Shown piece after piece: positions 1 through 5,732 of a stretch of 6,393 nt of DNA (position 1 is its first letter; each line of letters begins with the position of its first letter). Source of the stretch: CANHVK01 sp046304235. Its GTDB lineage: Bacteria; Bacteroidota; Bacteroidia; Flavobacteriales_D; Crocinitomicaceae. The notes beneath the pieces were generated by a model that saw only the letters and a list, made by a program, of their open reading frames with translations, was not told where the DNA came from and ran no database searches. A program made the translations under genes and the position numbers. The stretch is from the NCBI GenBank assembly GCA_046304235.1, contig JBKCEW010000137.1, positions 1 to 6,393 of the forward strand, in the 5' to 3' direction.

Positions 1-191
1 AGAATAGATAAAGCTCCAGCCATTGCTAAATCTAATCTGATGGAGTGTAAAAAAGCCATAAACCATTCTGTGAAGGTCACAACTTTTAATTTTTGAATGT
101 GAAAAATGGAAAATATAATTCTATGTAAATCAAAAAGTAAAATCCAAAACAATAAGAATAGAAGATACTTGTAAATAATTTTTTTTAACAT
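1..191 (-). CDS. LTA synthase-like membrane sulfatase/phosphotransferase family protein, N-terminal part
   Basis: This is a partial gene: it starts with ATG at 191 and runs off the left edge after 63 codons without a stop. The visible protein begins MLKKIIYKYLLFLLFWILLF, one hydrophobic membrane segment after a short basic start. It continues with a D-L-H-R-I-I-F stretch (residues 21-27) and then H-S-I-R-L-D-L-A-M-A-G-A-L-S-I (49-63), which enters a second membrane segment. An aromatic/Arg motif after the first helix, followed by a (G/I)LR-D-L-(S/A)-x-A-G motif, resembles from memory the N-terminal membrane domain of Bacteroidota LTA synthase family proteins, whose extracytoplasmic sulfatase-like domain would lie beyond the edge. 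That catalytic domain is not visible, so the family call is an inference, while the gene itself is well supported by an open frame and a matching promoter. It is divergent from folD. A run of eight A residues covers codons 3-5. Confidence 0.6.
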   Translation of the reverse strand, partial: MLKKIIYKYLLFLLFWILLFDLHRIIFSIFHIQKLKVVTFTEWFMAFLHSIRLDLAMAGALSI

Positions 192-208
192 AAAAGGATG
201 TTGAGTTA

Positions 209-236
209 CAAAATTAATCAATTACGCTAGATACAA
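209..236 (-). promoter_or_regulatory. Promoter of the leftward membrane protein gene
   Basis: Read on the minus strand, TAATTTTG (216 to 209) matches the Bacteroidota -7 consensus TAnnTTTG. A TTG (236 to 234) lies 17 bases upstream, close to the 19-base spacing described for Flavobacterium. Transcription would begin about 203, giving a leader of roughly 12 bases before the ATG at 191. There is no Shine-Dalgarno sequence, as usual in this phylum. Confidence 0.55.
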
Positions 237-255
237 TCTTTCTTTTTTATTTATC

Positions 256-263
256 TATCTTTG
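256..263 (+). promoter_or_regulatory. -7 box of the folD promoter
   Basis: TATCTTTG fits TAnnTTTG exactly and sits 15 bases before the ATG at 279, so the transcript would start about 269-271 with a very short leader. No convincing TTG is found at the expected -33 position (around 234-236). The box overlaps a TTG in the folD frame at 261, which argues against translation starting there. Confidence 0.55.
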
Positions 264-278
264 CAAAAAATCAATATT

Positions 279-1157
279 ATGAATCTTCTCGACGGAAAAG
301 CAGCATCTTCTCAAATCAAGCAGGAACTAGCGTTGGCGGTAAAGCAAAGGAAAATTGAGGGTAAAAAGATTCCTCATTTAGCTGCTGTTTTAGTTGGGAA
401 TGACGGAGGCTCATTAACTTATGTTAATGCAAAAGTGAAAGCTTGTGAAGAGTGTGGTTTTGAGAGTACGCTCATAAGATATGACGAGTCAGTTTCCGAG
501 GAATTATTATTAAAAAAAGTAGAAGCCTTAAATAATGACCCAAGTATAGACGGATTTATTGTTCAACTTCCCTTACCAGCTCATATTGATGAGATGAAAA
601 TCACTCAGGCTATAGATCCTAATAAAGATGTAGATGGCTTTCATCCCGAAAATATTGGTAAAATGGTTTTGAATTTACCTGGTTTTTTATCGGCAACACC
701 TGCTGGAATTTTAGAATTACTTAAACGTAATCATATTGAAACTGAGGGTAAGAATTGTGTGATAATTGGTAGGTCTAACATTGTAGGTACTCCACTCAGT
801 ATCATGTTGACAAGAAATACAGATCCTGGAAATTGTACTGTAACCCTTACTCATAGTATGACACAAAATTTAAAAGAAGTTTGTTTGACTGCAGATATTT
901 TAGTTGCTGCGATTGGACAACCAAATTTCGTTACTAGGGATATGGTTAAGCCGGGTGCTGTTGTGATTGATGTAGGAACAACTCGCGTAGAAGATAACAC
1001 TAAAAAAGCAGGTTGGAGGTTAGTTGGAGACGTTAAATTTGATGAAGTTGCAGAAATTACTTCTTATATTTCACCAGTTCCTGGTGGGGTAGGACCGATG
1101 ACAATTGCTTCATTGATGATTAACACATTGAAAGCAATGGAATTAAACAATAAGTGA
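279..1157 (+). CDS. folD: Bifunctional methylenetetrahydrofolate dehydrogenase / methenyltetrahydrofolate cyclohydrolase FolD
   Basis: FolD is a cytoplasmic, usually dimeric enzyme that interconverts 5,10-methylene-THF and 10-formyl-THF using NADP(+), supplying one-carbon units for purines and formyl-Met-tRNA. The product is 292 residues, the normal family length. The N-terminal catalytic domain shows Y-V-N-A-K (48-52), with Tyr48 and Lys52 in the positions of the conserved Tyr and catalytic Lys, then QLPLP (96-100) and D-V-D-G-F-H-P-E-N-I-G (117-127). The Rossmann domain has VIIGRSNIVGTPL (161-173) and DVGT (231-234), and the C-terminal signature S-P-V-P-G-G-V-G-P-M-T (265-275) is intact. 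I chose ATG 279 (MNLLDGK, the usual FolD beginning) over an in-frame TTG at 261, because that TTG is part of the -7 promoter box and would add six residues. It stands alone, divergent from the membrane protein gene and convergent with waaA. Confidence 0.97.
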   Translation: MNLLDGKAASSQIKQELALAVKQRKIEGKKIPHLAAVLVGNDGGSLTYVNAKVKACEECGFESTLIRYDESVSEELLLKKVEALNNDPSIDGFIVQLPLPAHIDEMKITQAIDPNKDVDGFHPENIGKMVLNLPGFLSATPAGILELLKRNHIETEGKNCVIIGRSNIVGTPLSIMLTRNTDPGNCTVTLTHSMTQNLKEVCLTADILVAAIGQPNFVTRDMVKPGAVVIDVGTTRVEDNTKKAGWRLVGDVKFDEVAEITSYISPVPGGVGPMTIASLMINTLKAMELNNK

Positions 1158-1159
1158 TT

Positions 1160-2368
1160 TTAGATAAATATTTTATCTATTATTTTTTGAGAAGCCCCTT
1201 TTGACGTTTCTATAATAAAATCGCATTTCTTTTTAACTTCTTTTTCAGTTTTTTTGAAATGAGTATAAGCGTCTAAAAAATCAATTTCATTTGTAATTTC
1301 TCTTGCAACTTTCTTTTGAATGAAAAATGCTGCTTCAGGGAATTTTGAATGTTTGGGTCCAAATACAGTTGGGAGTCCAAATACAATAGGTTCTAGCGTA
1401 TTATGAAGATTTCCTGAAAAACCACCACCAACAAATGCAAACATACCGTATTGATAAGCATTTGCGAGTTTGCCAATGGAATCAATTAATAATATTTGTT
1501 CGTTGTTATAGTTTGAGAAATTCGAATACCTAATTATATTTTCATTGAATAATGATTCAATCTGATTGAGGTGTTTTTCGCTAATATCGTGAGGTGCTAT
1601 GATTACTTTTTCTTTGATCAGACCTGAATCTAGTGCTTGTTTAAAAATGGTTTCTTCCGTATTCCAACTGCTACCTAGAATCAATGCCTTTTGGTTTTCT
1701 AGAAAGTTTGAAATGGTGTTGTCGTCAACTAAGTTTATTTTATTATCAATTACTTTGTCATAACGGGTATCGCCAGTGATTATAGTGTTATGAATATCAA
1801 TACTATCAAGTAATTTTTTTGTTTCTTCATTTTGAACAAAAAACAATTGAAAACATTTCAACCCCTTTCTAAATAAATATCCTCTTCTTTTAAAGAAATG
1901 TTGGTTCGGTCTTAATATGCAACTTACAGAATATAATGGAATATTGTTTGAATTTGCTTCAAAAATATAGTTTAACCAAAATTCATATTTAACAAAAAAG
2001 ATTTTTTTAGGTTCAATTAAATGAATAAATTTTTCAGCGTTTTTTTTAGTGTCGATTGGTAAATAGTGAACATAATCCGCACAATGCTTTCTTTTGTGAA
2101 AATGGTCCATACCTGATGGACTAAAAAAAGTCACTAAAATTTTAATAGAAGGATCTTTCTCCTTTAATAAAAACATTAATGGTAGACCTTGATCAAATTC
2201 ACCAAGAGAAGCACAATGAAACCAGAATAGATTTTTTTCTTTGATTTTAGATAACTCTTGCCAAATGTGTTTTCTGCCTTCAACAAAACGTTTTGCTTTT
2301 TGGTTTAAAAAAGAAGCAAAAAGAATTATAAACCAATAAAAACGAATCGATAAGTTATAAATAAACAT
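1160..2368 (-). CDS. waaA: 3-deoxy-D-manno-octulosonic acid (Kdo) transferase
   Basis: WaaA (KdtA) transfers Kdo from CMP-Kdo to the lipid A precursor at the cytoplasmic face of the inner membrane, the first step of LPS core assembly. The product has 402 residues, slightly under the roughly 410-430 typical of the family. It opens with a hydrophobic N-terminal anchor (about 1-20) and then E-G-R-K (30-33). The acceptor-side domain carries W-F-H-C-A-S-L-G-E-F (49-58), with Glu57 matching the catalytic Glu, T-F-F-S-P-S-G (80-86) and VKYEFW (126-131). The C-terminal GT-B donor domain has ILGSSW (230-235), FVGGGF (312-317), HNTLEP (322-327) and FGPKHSKFPEA (337-347). The G-G-G-F-x-x-x-x-H-N form resembles Bacteroidota versions rather than the enterobacterial GGHNPLEP. 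Whether it adds one or two Kdo residues cannot be read from sequence. It starts 2 bases after the stop of the upstream beta-barrel-like gene, so it is probably co-transcribed and translationally coupled. Confidence 0.95.
   Translation of the reverse strand: MFIYNLSIRFYWFIILFASFLNQKAKRFVEGRKHIWQELSKIKEKNLFWFHCASLGEFDQGLPLMFLLKEKDPSIKILVTFFSPSGMDHFHKRKHCADYVHYLPIDTKKNAEKFIHLIEPKKIFFVKYEFWLNYIFEANSNNIPLYSVSCILRPNQHFFKRRGYLFRKGLKCFQLFFVQNEETKKLLDSIDIHNTIITGDTRYDKVIDNKINLVDDNTISNFLENQKALILGSSWNTEETIFKQALDSGLIKEKVIIAPHDISEKHLNQIESLFNENIIRYSNFSNYNNEQILLIDSIGKLANAYQYGMFAFVGGGFSGNLHNTLEPIVFGLPTVFGPKHSKFPEAAFFIQKKVAREITNEIDFLDAYTHFKKTEKEVKKKCDFIIETSKGASQKIIDKIFI
1161..1188 (+). terminator. Weak intrinsic terminator for folD
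   Basis: TAGATAAA (1161-1168) and TTTATCTA (1172-1179) form a perfect 8-bp stem with a 3-base loop, followed by TTATTTTTT. It starts 4 bases after the folD stop and lies inside the last codons of waaA on the other strand. The stem holds only one G-C pair, so it would be unstable. There is no T-tract on the minus-strand side, so it is not obviously a terminator for waaA. Confidence 0.4.
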
Positions 2369-2370
2369 AC

Positions 2371-3135
2371 TTAGTAATAATAGAATTCTTTTGGTTTATC
2401 ATTAAAAAAAGGAATGTTCCAACCCATTTTTACACCATAGGAATTATCATTTCTTATTTTACTGGAAACCACTAAGTCTGGTTGGTCATAAAAAATCGTT
2501 CTCATGTTTCTAGTAAATCCTTGTTGTAGAAAAAAACCGATATAAAAATTATATAAGTTTTTTTCTGATACATACTGATAACCTATAAATTCTGACAGCA
2601 AAAGTCCTTGTGTAAGTCTGTCATAACCCATTCTATAATCTCCCTCAAGTTGAGGAACATTTATGCTATTTGTTTCAATTCTATATTTGTACGATAAAAA
2701 ACCAATTCCTCCCTTTATCAACAATCCATTATTTACTTTTTTAAATGAGATTAACTTTCCTGTTACATAAGAAAATGTATATCCTCGAGTAAAAATGGGT
2801 ACGGTTGCAATATTGCCTTGATCATCAGTAATATTACCATAGCTATCCTTTAGATTGTCTAAGATAGAGGGTTCATTATATTTATTTCCAAATATAAAAT
2901 TCCCATCAACTAAAAACAACCAATTCTTTTTTGTCTTGTAACCTATTTCTCCTCCAATAGTATTGAAAATACCAAATCTTGAAGTCCATTCTTTCGTTGG
3001 GTTATTCAACGAATAATTAAAAGATAAAACAGGATGACCAAAAGTGGTAGTTTCTGAATTTTTTGTAATCGAATTTTGAGCAACTGATTTGTATAAGATT
3101 AAAAACAAACAAACATGTAATATAAAAAACTTCAT
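2371..3135 (-). CDS. Secreted, probably outer-membrane beta-barrel protein of unknown function
   Basis: The 254-residue product starts with a clear signal peptide: M-K, a hydrophobic core (about 3-15), then K-S-V-A with likely cleavage after Ala19. No lipobox Cys follows. The rest is rich in aromatic and glycine residues in alternating, strand-like stretches and ends in EFYYY; a C-terminal aromatic residue is a common outer-membrane barrel feature. Conspicuous motifs are GGEIGYKTKKNW (61-72), VPQLEGDYRMGYDRLTQG (160-177) and SEFIGYQY (181-188). I recall similar unnamed proteins with PQL-x-G-x-Y-x-x-GYDRLT and a terminal EFYYY/F in other Bacteroidota, but know no function for them. ATG 3135 is preferred to a longer TTG-started frame (3168), because it begins directly with the signal peptide and the TTG lies in a promoter box. 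It is first in a unit with waaA, 2 bases apart, which suggests an envelope or LPS-related role by inference only. Confidence 0.8.
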   Translation of the reverse strand: MKFFILHVCLFLILYKSVAQNSITKNSETTTFGHPVLSFNYSLNNPTKEWTSRFGIFNTIGGEIGYKTKKNWLFLVDGNFIFGNKYNEPSILDNLKDSYGNITDDQGNIATVPIFTRGYTFSYVTGKLISFKKVNNGLLIKGGIGFLSYKYRIETNSINVPQLEGDYRMGYDRLTQGLLLSEFIGYQYVSEKNLYNFYIGFFLQQGFTRNMRTIFYDQPDLVVSSKIRNDNSYGVKMGWNIPFFNDKPKEFYYY

Positions 3136-3165
3136 CAAAAAGTGAATTTTGAGTACAAAAGGATT

Positions 3166-3173
3166 CAAAGATA
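3166..3173 (-). promoter_or_regulatory. -7 box of the beta-barrel/waaA operon promoter
   Basis: On the minus strand TATCTTTG (3173 to 3166) fits TAnnTTTG exactly, 30 bases upstream of the ATG at 3135. Transcription would start about 3160, leaving a leader of some 25 bases. No TTG is present at the expected -33 distance. Together with the rightward boxes at 3233-3270 it makes the 3136-3283 gap a divergent promoter region. Confidence 0.5.
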
Positions 3174-3232
3174 GAATAATATTTATTACAGTTTGTTTAA
3201 AAAAATCAAGTTTTCAATCTATTCAAAATAAC

Positions 3233-3240
3233 TATATTTG
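3233..3240 (+). promoter_or_regulatory. Alternative upstream -7 box for the nucleotide-sugar operon
   Basis: TATATTTG fits TAnnTTTG, but no TTG lies at the right distance upstream. It would give a leader of about 37 bases. Its TTTG end, continued by TTG at 3241-3243, also supplies the -33 element of the better promoter downstream, so it may not be an independent promoter. Confidence 0.3.
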
Positions 3241-3270
3241 TTGTTTATTTAAACGTAAAATGTACGTTTG
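3241..3270 (+). promoter_or_regulatory. Main promoter of the nucleotide-sugar operon
   Basis: TTG (3241-3243) and TACGTTTG (3263-3270) are separated by exactly 19 bases, matching the TTG-N19-TAnnTTTG consensus described for Flavobacterium. Transcription would start about 3277, only some 7 bases before the ATG at 3284, so the message would be nearly leaderless. There is no Shine-Dalgarno sequence. The -7 box is half of an inverted repeat listed separately. Confidence 0.6.
3251..3269. repeat. Perfect 7-bp inverted repeat over the -7 box, possible operator
   Basis: AAACGTA (3251-3257) and TACGTTT (3263-3269) are exact reverse complements with a 5-base spacer. The right arm coincides with seven of the eight bases of the -7 box, and the left arm fills the space between -33 and -7. 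The arms lie upstream of the predicted transcript start, so an RNA hairpin is unlikely; a site for a dimeric DNA-binding protein is possible but inferred. No regulator gene is in the window. Confidence 0.4.
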
Positions 3271-3283
3271 CTAAATTTTAGAA

Positions 3284-4420
3284 ATGAAGAAAATTCAAAT
3301 GGTTGATTTGCAATCTCAGTATCAGAATATTAAATCTGAAGTTGATGCTGCAATTATCAATGTAATTGAACAAGCGAATTTTATCAATGGACCTGAAGTT
3401 TCTAGTTTTAGATCAGATCTTGAAAATTACTTAAATGTTGCGCATGTTATCCCTTGTGCCAATGGTACAGATGCTCTTCAAATTGCGTTAATGGCATTGG
3501 ATTTAAAGCCAGGTGATGAAGTAATCACGCCTTCTTTTACTTATATAGCTACTACTGAAGTGATTGCTTTGTTAGGTCTTACACCAGTTTTTGTTGATGT
3601 TCTTCCTGATACATTTTGTATTGACCCTTCTAAAATTGAGGAGGCTATAAGTGATAAAACGAAGGTAATTGTTCCTGTACATTTGTATGGTCAGTGTGCT
3701 GACATGGATGCTATTTTGGATATTGCAAACAAATACAATTTAAAAGTGGTTGAAGATACTGCTCAAGCAATTGGTGCAGATTATACACATAAAAATGGGA
3801 AAGTATCAAAAGCTGGTACTATGGGTGATATTGGATGCACTTCCTTTTTTCCATCTAAAAATTTAGGGTGTTATGGCGATGGAGGTGCGATGTATACAAA
3901 TGATGTTCTCTTGGCTGCTAGTCTAAAGAAAATTGCAAATCATGGTCAGGTAATTAAATATCATCATGAAGTTGTAGGTTGTAATTCACGTTTAGATACC
4001 ATTCAAGCTGCTATTTTGAAAATCAAACTTCCTTTATTAGATAGTTATTGTTCTGCTAGACAAAAGGTAGCAGCTTATTATAATCAATCTTTTTCTGAAG
4101 TAAAGCAAATTACTACTCCTTATAAAGCTCCAAATACTACACATGTATATCACCAATATACAATTAAGCTATCAGGAGTTGATCGAAAAGAATTGATCGA
4201 ATATCTTAATACGCATGGGATTCCTTCAATGATTTATTACCCATTGCCTGCTCATAAGCAAGGGATGTTTAAATCTTTTGGTAAAGAAAATCAAGATTTA
4301 CCTATAACTAATCAATTAACGGAATGTGTTTTATCGTTGCCAATACATACTGAAATGAAACAAGAACAATTGGAATACATTACTAAACATATTATCTATT
4401 TTATAAATTTATTTGCATGA
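3284..4420 (+). CDS. DegT/DnrJ/EryC1/StrS-family PLP-dependent sugar aminotransferase
   Basis: This cytoplasmic PLP enzyme would transfer an amino group, normally from glutamate, to a keto group of a nucleotide-linked sugar. At 378 residues it is full length. Family motifs are all present: F-I-N-G-P-E-V (33-39), C-A-N-G-T-D-A-L-Q (58-66, PLP phosphate binding), VEDTAQ (156-161, with Asp158 expected to pair with the pyridine nitrogen), SFFPSKNLGCYGDGGA (187-202, with Lys192 as the Schiff-base lysine) and NSRLD (234-238). LYGQCADMDAI and FFPSK-LGCYGDGGA closely resemble, from memory, WbpE/WlbC, which aminates UDP-3-keto-GlcNAc uronate. The partner dehydrogenases WbpA/WbpB are not seen here, so the substrate stays open; a dTDP-3-keto-hexose aminotransferase (FdtB/QdtB type) is an alternative. 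It is first in the operon, and its stop overlaps the ugd start as ATGA, implying translational coupling. Confidence 0.9.
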   Translation: MKKIQMVDLQSQYQNIKSEVDAAIINVIEQANFINGPEVSSFRSDLENYLNVAHVIPCANGTDALQIALMALDLKPGDEVITPSFTYIATTEVIALLGLTPVFVDVLPDTFCIDPSKIEEAISDKTKVIVPVHLYGQCADMDAILDIANKYNLKVVEDTAQAIGADYTHKNGKVSKAGTMGDIGCTSFFPSKNLGCYGDGGAMYTNDVLLAASLKKIANHGQVIKYHHEVVGCNSRLDTIQAAILKIKLPLLDSYCSARQKVAAYYNQSFSEVKQITTPYKAPNTTHVYHQYTIKLSGVDRKELIEYLNTHGIPSMIYYPLPAHKQGMFKSFGKENQDLPITNQLTECVLSLPIHTEMKQEQLEYITKHIIYFINLFA

Positions 4421-5730
4421 AAAAAATTGCTGTAATCGGAACAGGTTATGTCGGCTTGGTAACTGGAACCTGTTTTGCTGAAACTGGAAATCAAGTTATA
4501 TGCGTAGATATAAATGAGGCCAAAGTTGAAAAAATGAGACAAGGAGTTATTCCTATTTATGAACCTCATTTGGATGTTTTATTTGAAAGAAATATCAAAG
4601 CAGGTCGGCTAACTTTTACAACTGATATTGTTGAGGGAGTTAAGGATGCTGAAATTATATTTTTAGCTTTACCAACACCTCCAGGTGAAGATGGTTCTGC
4701 TGATTTATCATATATTTTAGGTGTAGCAGAACACCTAGGTAAGATAATTACAGATTACAAGGTTGTTGTTGATAAAAGTACTGTTCCAGTTGGTACTGCA
4801 GAAAAAGTTACTGCTGCAATAAAAGCAAATGCACATGTTGATTTTGACGTAGTGTCTAATCCTGAATTTTTAAGAGAGGGATTCGCTGTTGATGACTTTA
4901 TGAAGCCAGATAGAGTAGTTATTGGTACTTCTTCTGAAAGAGCAAAGAAAGTAATGGAGCAGTTATATAAACCTTTCGTGAGACAAGGAAATCCTATTAT
5001 TTTTATGGATGAGAAGTCTGCTGAATTAACTAAATATGCTGCTAATTCATTCTTAGCTACAAAGATTACGTTTATGAATGAAATTGCTAACTTTTGTGAG
5101 TTAGTTGGTGCAGATGTAGATAAAGTTAGAATTGGCGTAGGTTCGGATGATCGTATCGGGAAAAGATTTTTATTTCCAGGTATTGGGTATGGAGGATCTT
5201 GTTTTCCTAAGGATGTTCAAGCATTAGTAAAGTCTGGAAAAGAAAATAATTTTTCTTTTCAGATATTAGACGCGGTAATGAAGGTGAATGAAGAACAAAA
5301 GACAGTTCTTATACCGAAGATTAAAAACTATTTTAGAGGAGATTTAAAGTCTAAAAAAATAGCTATTTGGGGCCTAGCTTTCAAACCAGATACAGATGAT
5401 ATTAGAGAGGCTCCTGCTTTATATATTATAGATGAATTGTTGAGTTTAGGTGCTGAAATAGTTGCCTATGACCCAGAAGCAATCGAAAATGTTAAAGGTA
5501 TTTTAGGAGATAAAATTTCTTATTCAAATGATGAGTATAGTGCACTAGAAAATTCGGATGCATTGGTGATCTGTACAGAATGGGGAATCTTCAGAAATCC
5601 AGATTTTGACAAAATCACCTCACTTTTAAAAGATCGAGTAATCTTTGATGGAAGAAATTTATTTGATTTAAATGAAATGAATGAGAGAGGGTTTTATTAT
5701 TCATCAATTGGTAGATCGATAATTTCATAG
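4417..5730 (+). CDS. ugd: UDP-glucose 6-dehydrogenase
   Basis: Ugd oxidises UDP-glucose twice with NAD(+) to give UDP-glucuronate in the cytoplasm. The product is 437 residues, the usual bacterial length. The N-terminal Rossmann domain has IGTGYVGLVTGTCFAETG (7-24) and Asp31 at the end of the second strand. Other signatures are Y-E-P (48-50), LPTPP (85-89), STVPVGT (121-127), N-P-E-F-L-R-E-G (148-155), ELTKYAANSFLATKI (203-217) with Lys206 and Asn210, and GIGYGGSCFPKD (255-266) with the nucleophile Cys262. The UDP-binding C-terminal domain shows W-G-L-A-F-K-P-D-T-D-D-I-R-E-A-P (318-333) and D-G-R-N (411-414). These motifs favour UDP-glucose over UDP-GlcNAc or GDP-mannose as substrate. It overlaps the aminotransferase gene by 4 bases and is followed after 2 bases by uxs, which would use its product. 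Confidence 0.95.
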   Translation: MKKIAVIGTGYVGLVTGTCFAETGNQVICVDINEAKVEKMRQGVIPIYEPHLDVLFERNIKAGRLTFTTDIVEGVKDAEIIFLALPTPPGEDGSADLSYILGVAEHLGKIITDYKVVVDKSTVPVGTAEKVTAAIKANAHVDFDVVSNPEFLREGFAVDDFMKPDRVVIGTSSERAKKVMEQLYKPFVRQGNPIIFMDEKSAELTKYAANSFLATKITFMNEIANFCELVGADVDKVRIGVGSDDRIGKRFLFPGIGYGGSCFPKDVQALVKSGKENNFSFQILDAVMKVNEEQKTVLIPKIKNYFRGDLKSKKIAIWGLAFKPDTDDIREAPALYIIDELLSLGAEIVAYDPEAIENVKGILGDKISYSNDEYSALENSDALVICTEWGIFRNPDFDKITSLLKDRVIFDGRNLFDLNEMNERGFYYSSIGRSIIS

Positions 5731-5732
5731 TT

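Noticed and set aside
179..186. Eight-base A tract at codons 3-5 of the left membrane gene, as a phase-variation site
   Set aside because: Lys-rich starts in AT-rich genomes commonly contain such runs; a similar run of eight occurs inside waaA (2040-2047), and nothing points to length switching.
192..278. Possible tetrahydrofolate riboswitch ahead of folD
   Set aside because: The -7 box at 256-263 puts the transcript start about 10 bases before the ATG, leaving no room for a structured leader, and no conserved aptamer pairing was seen.
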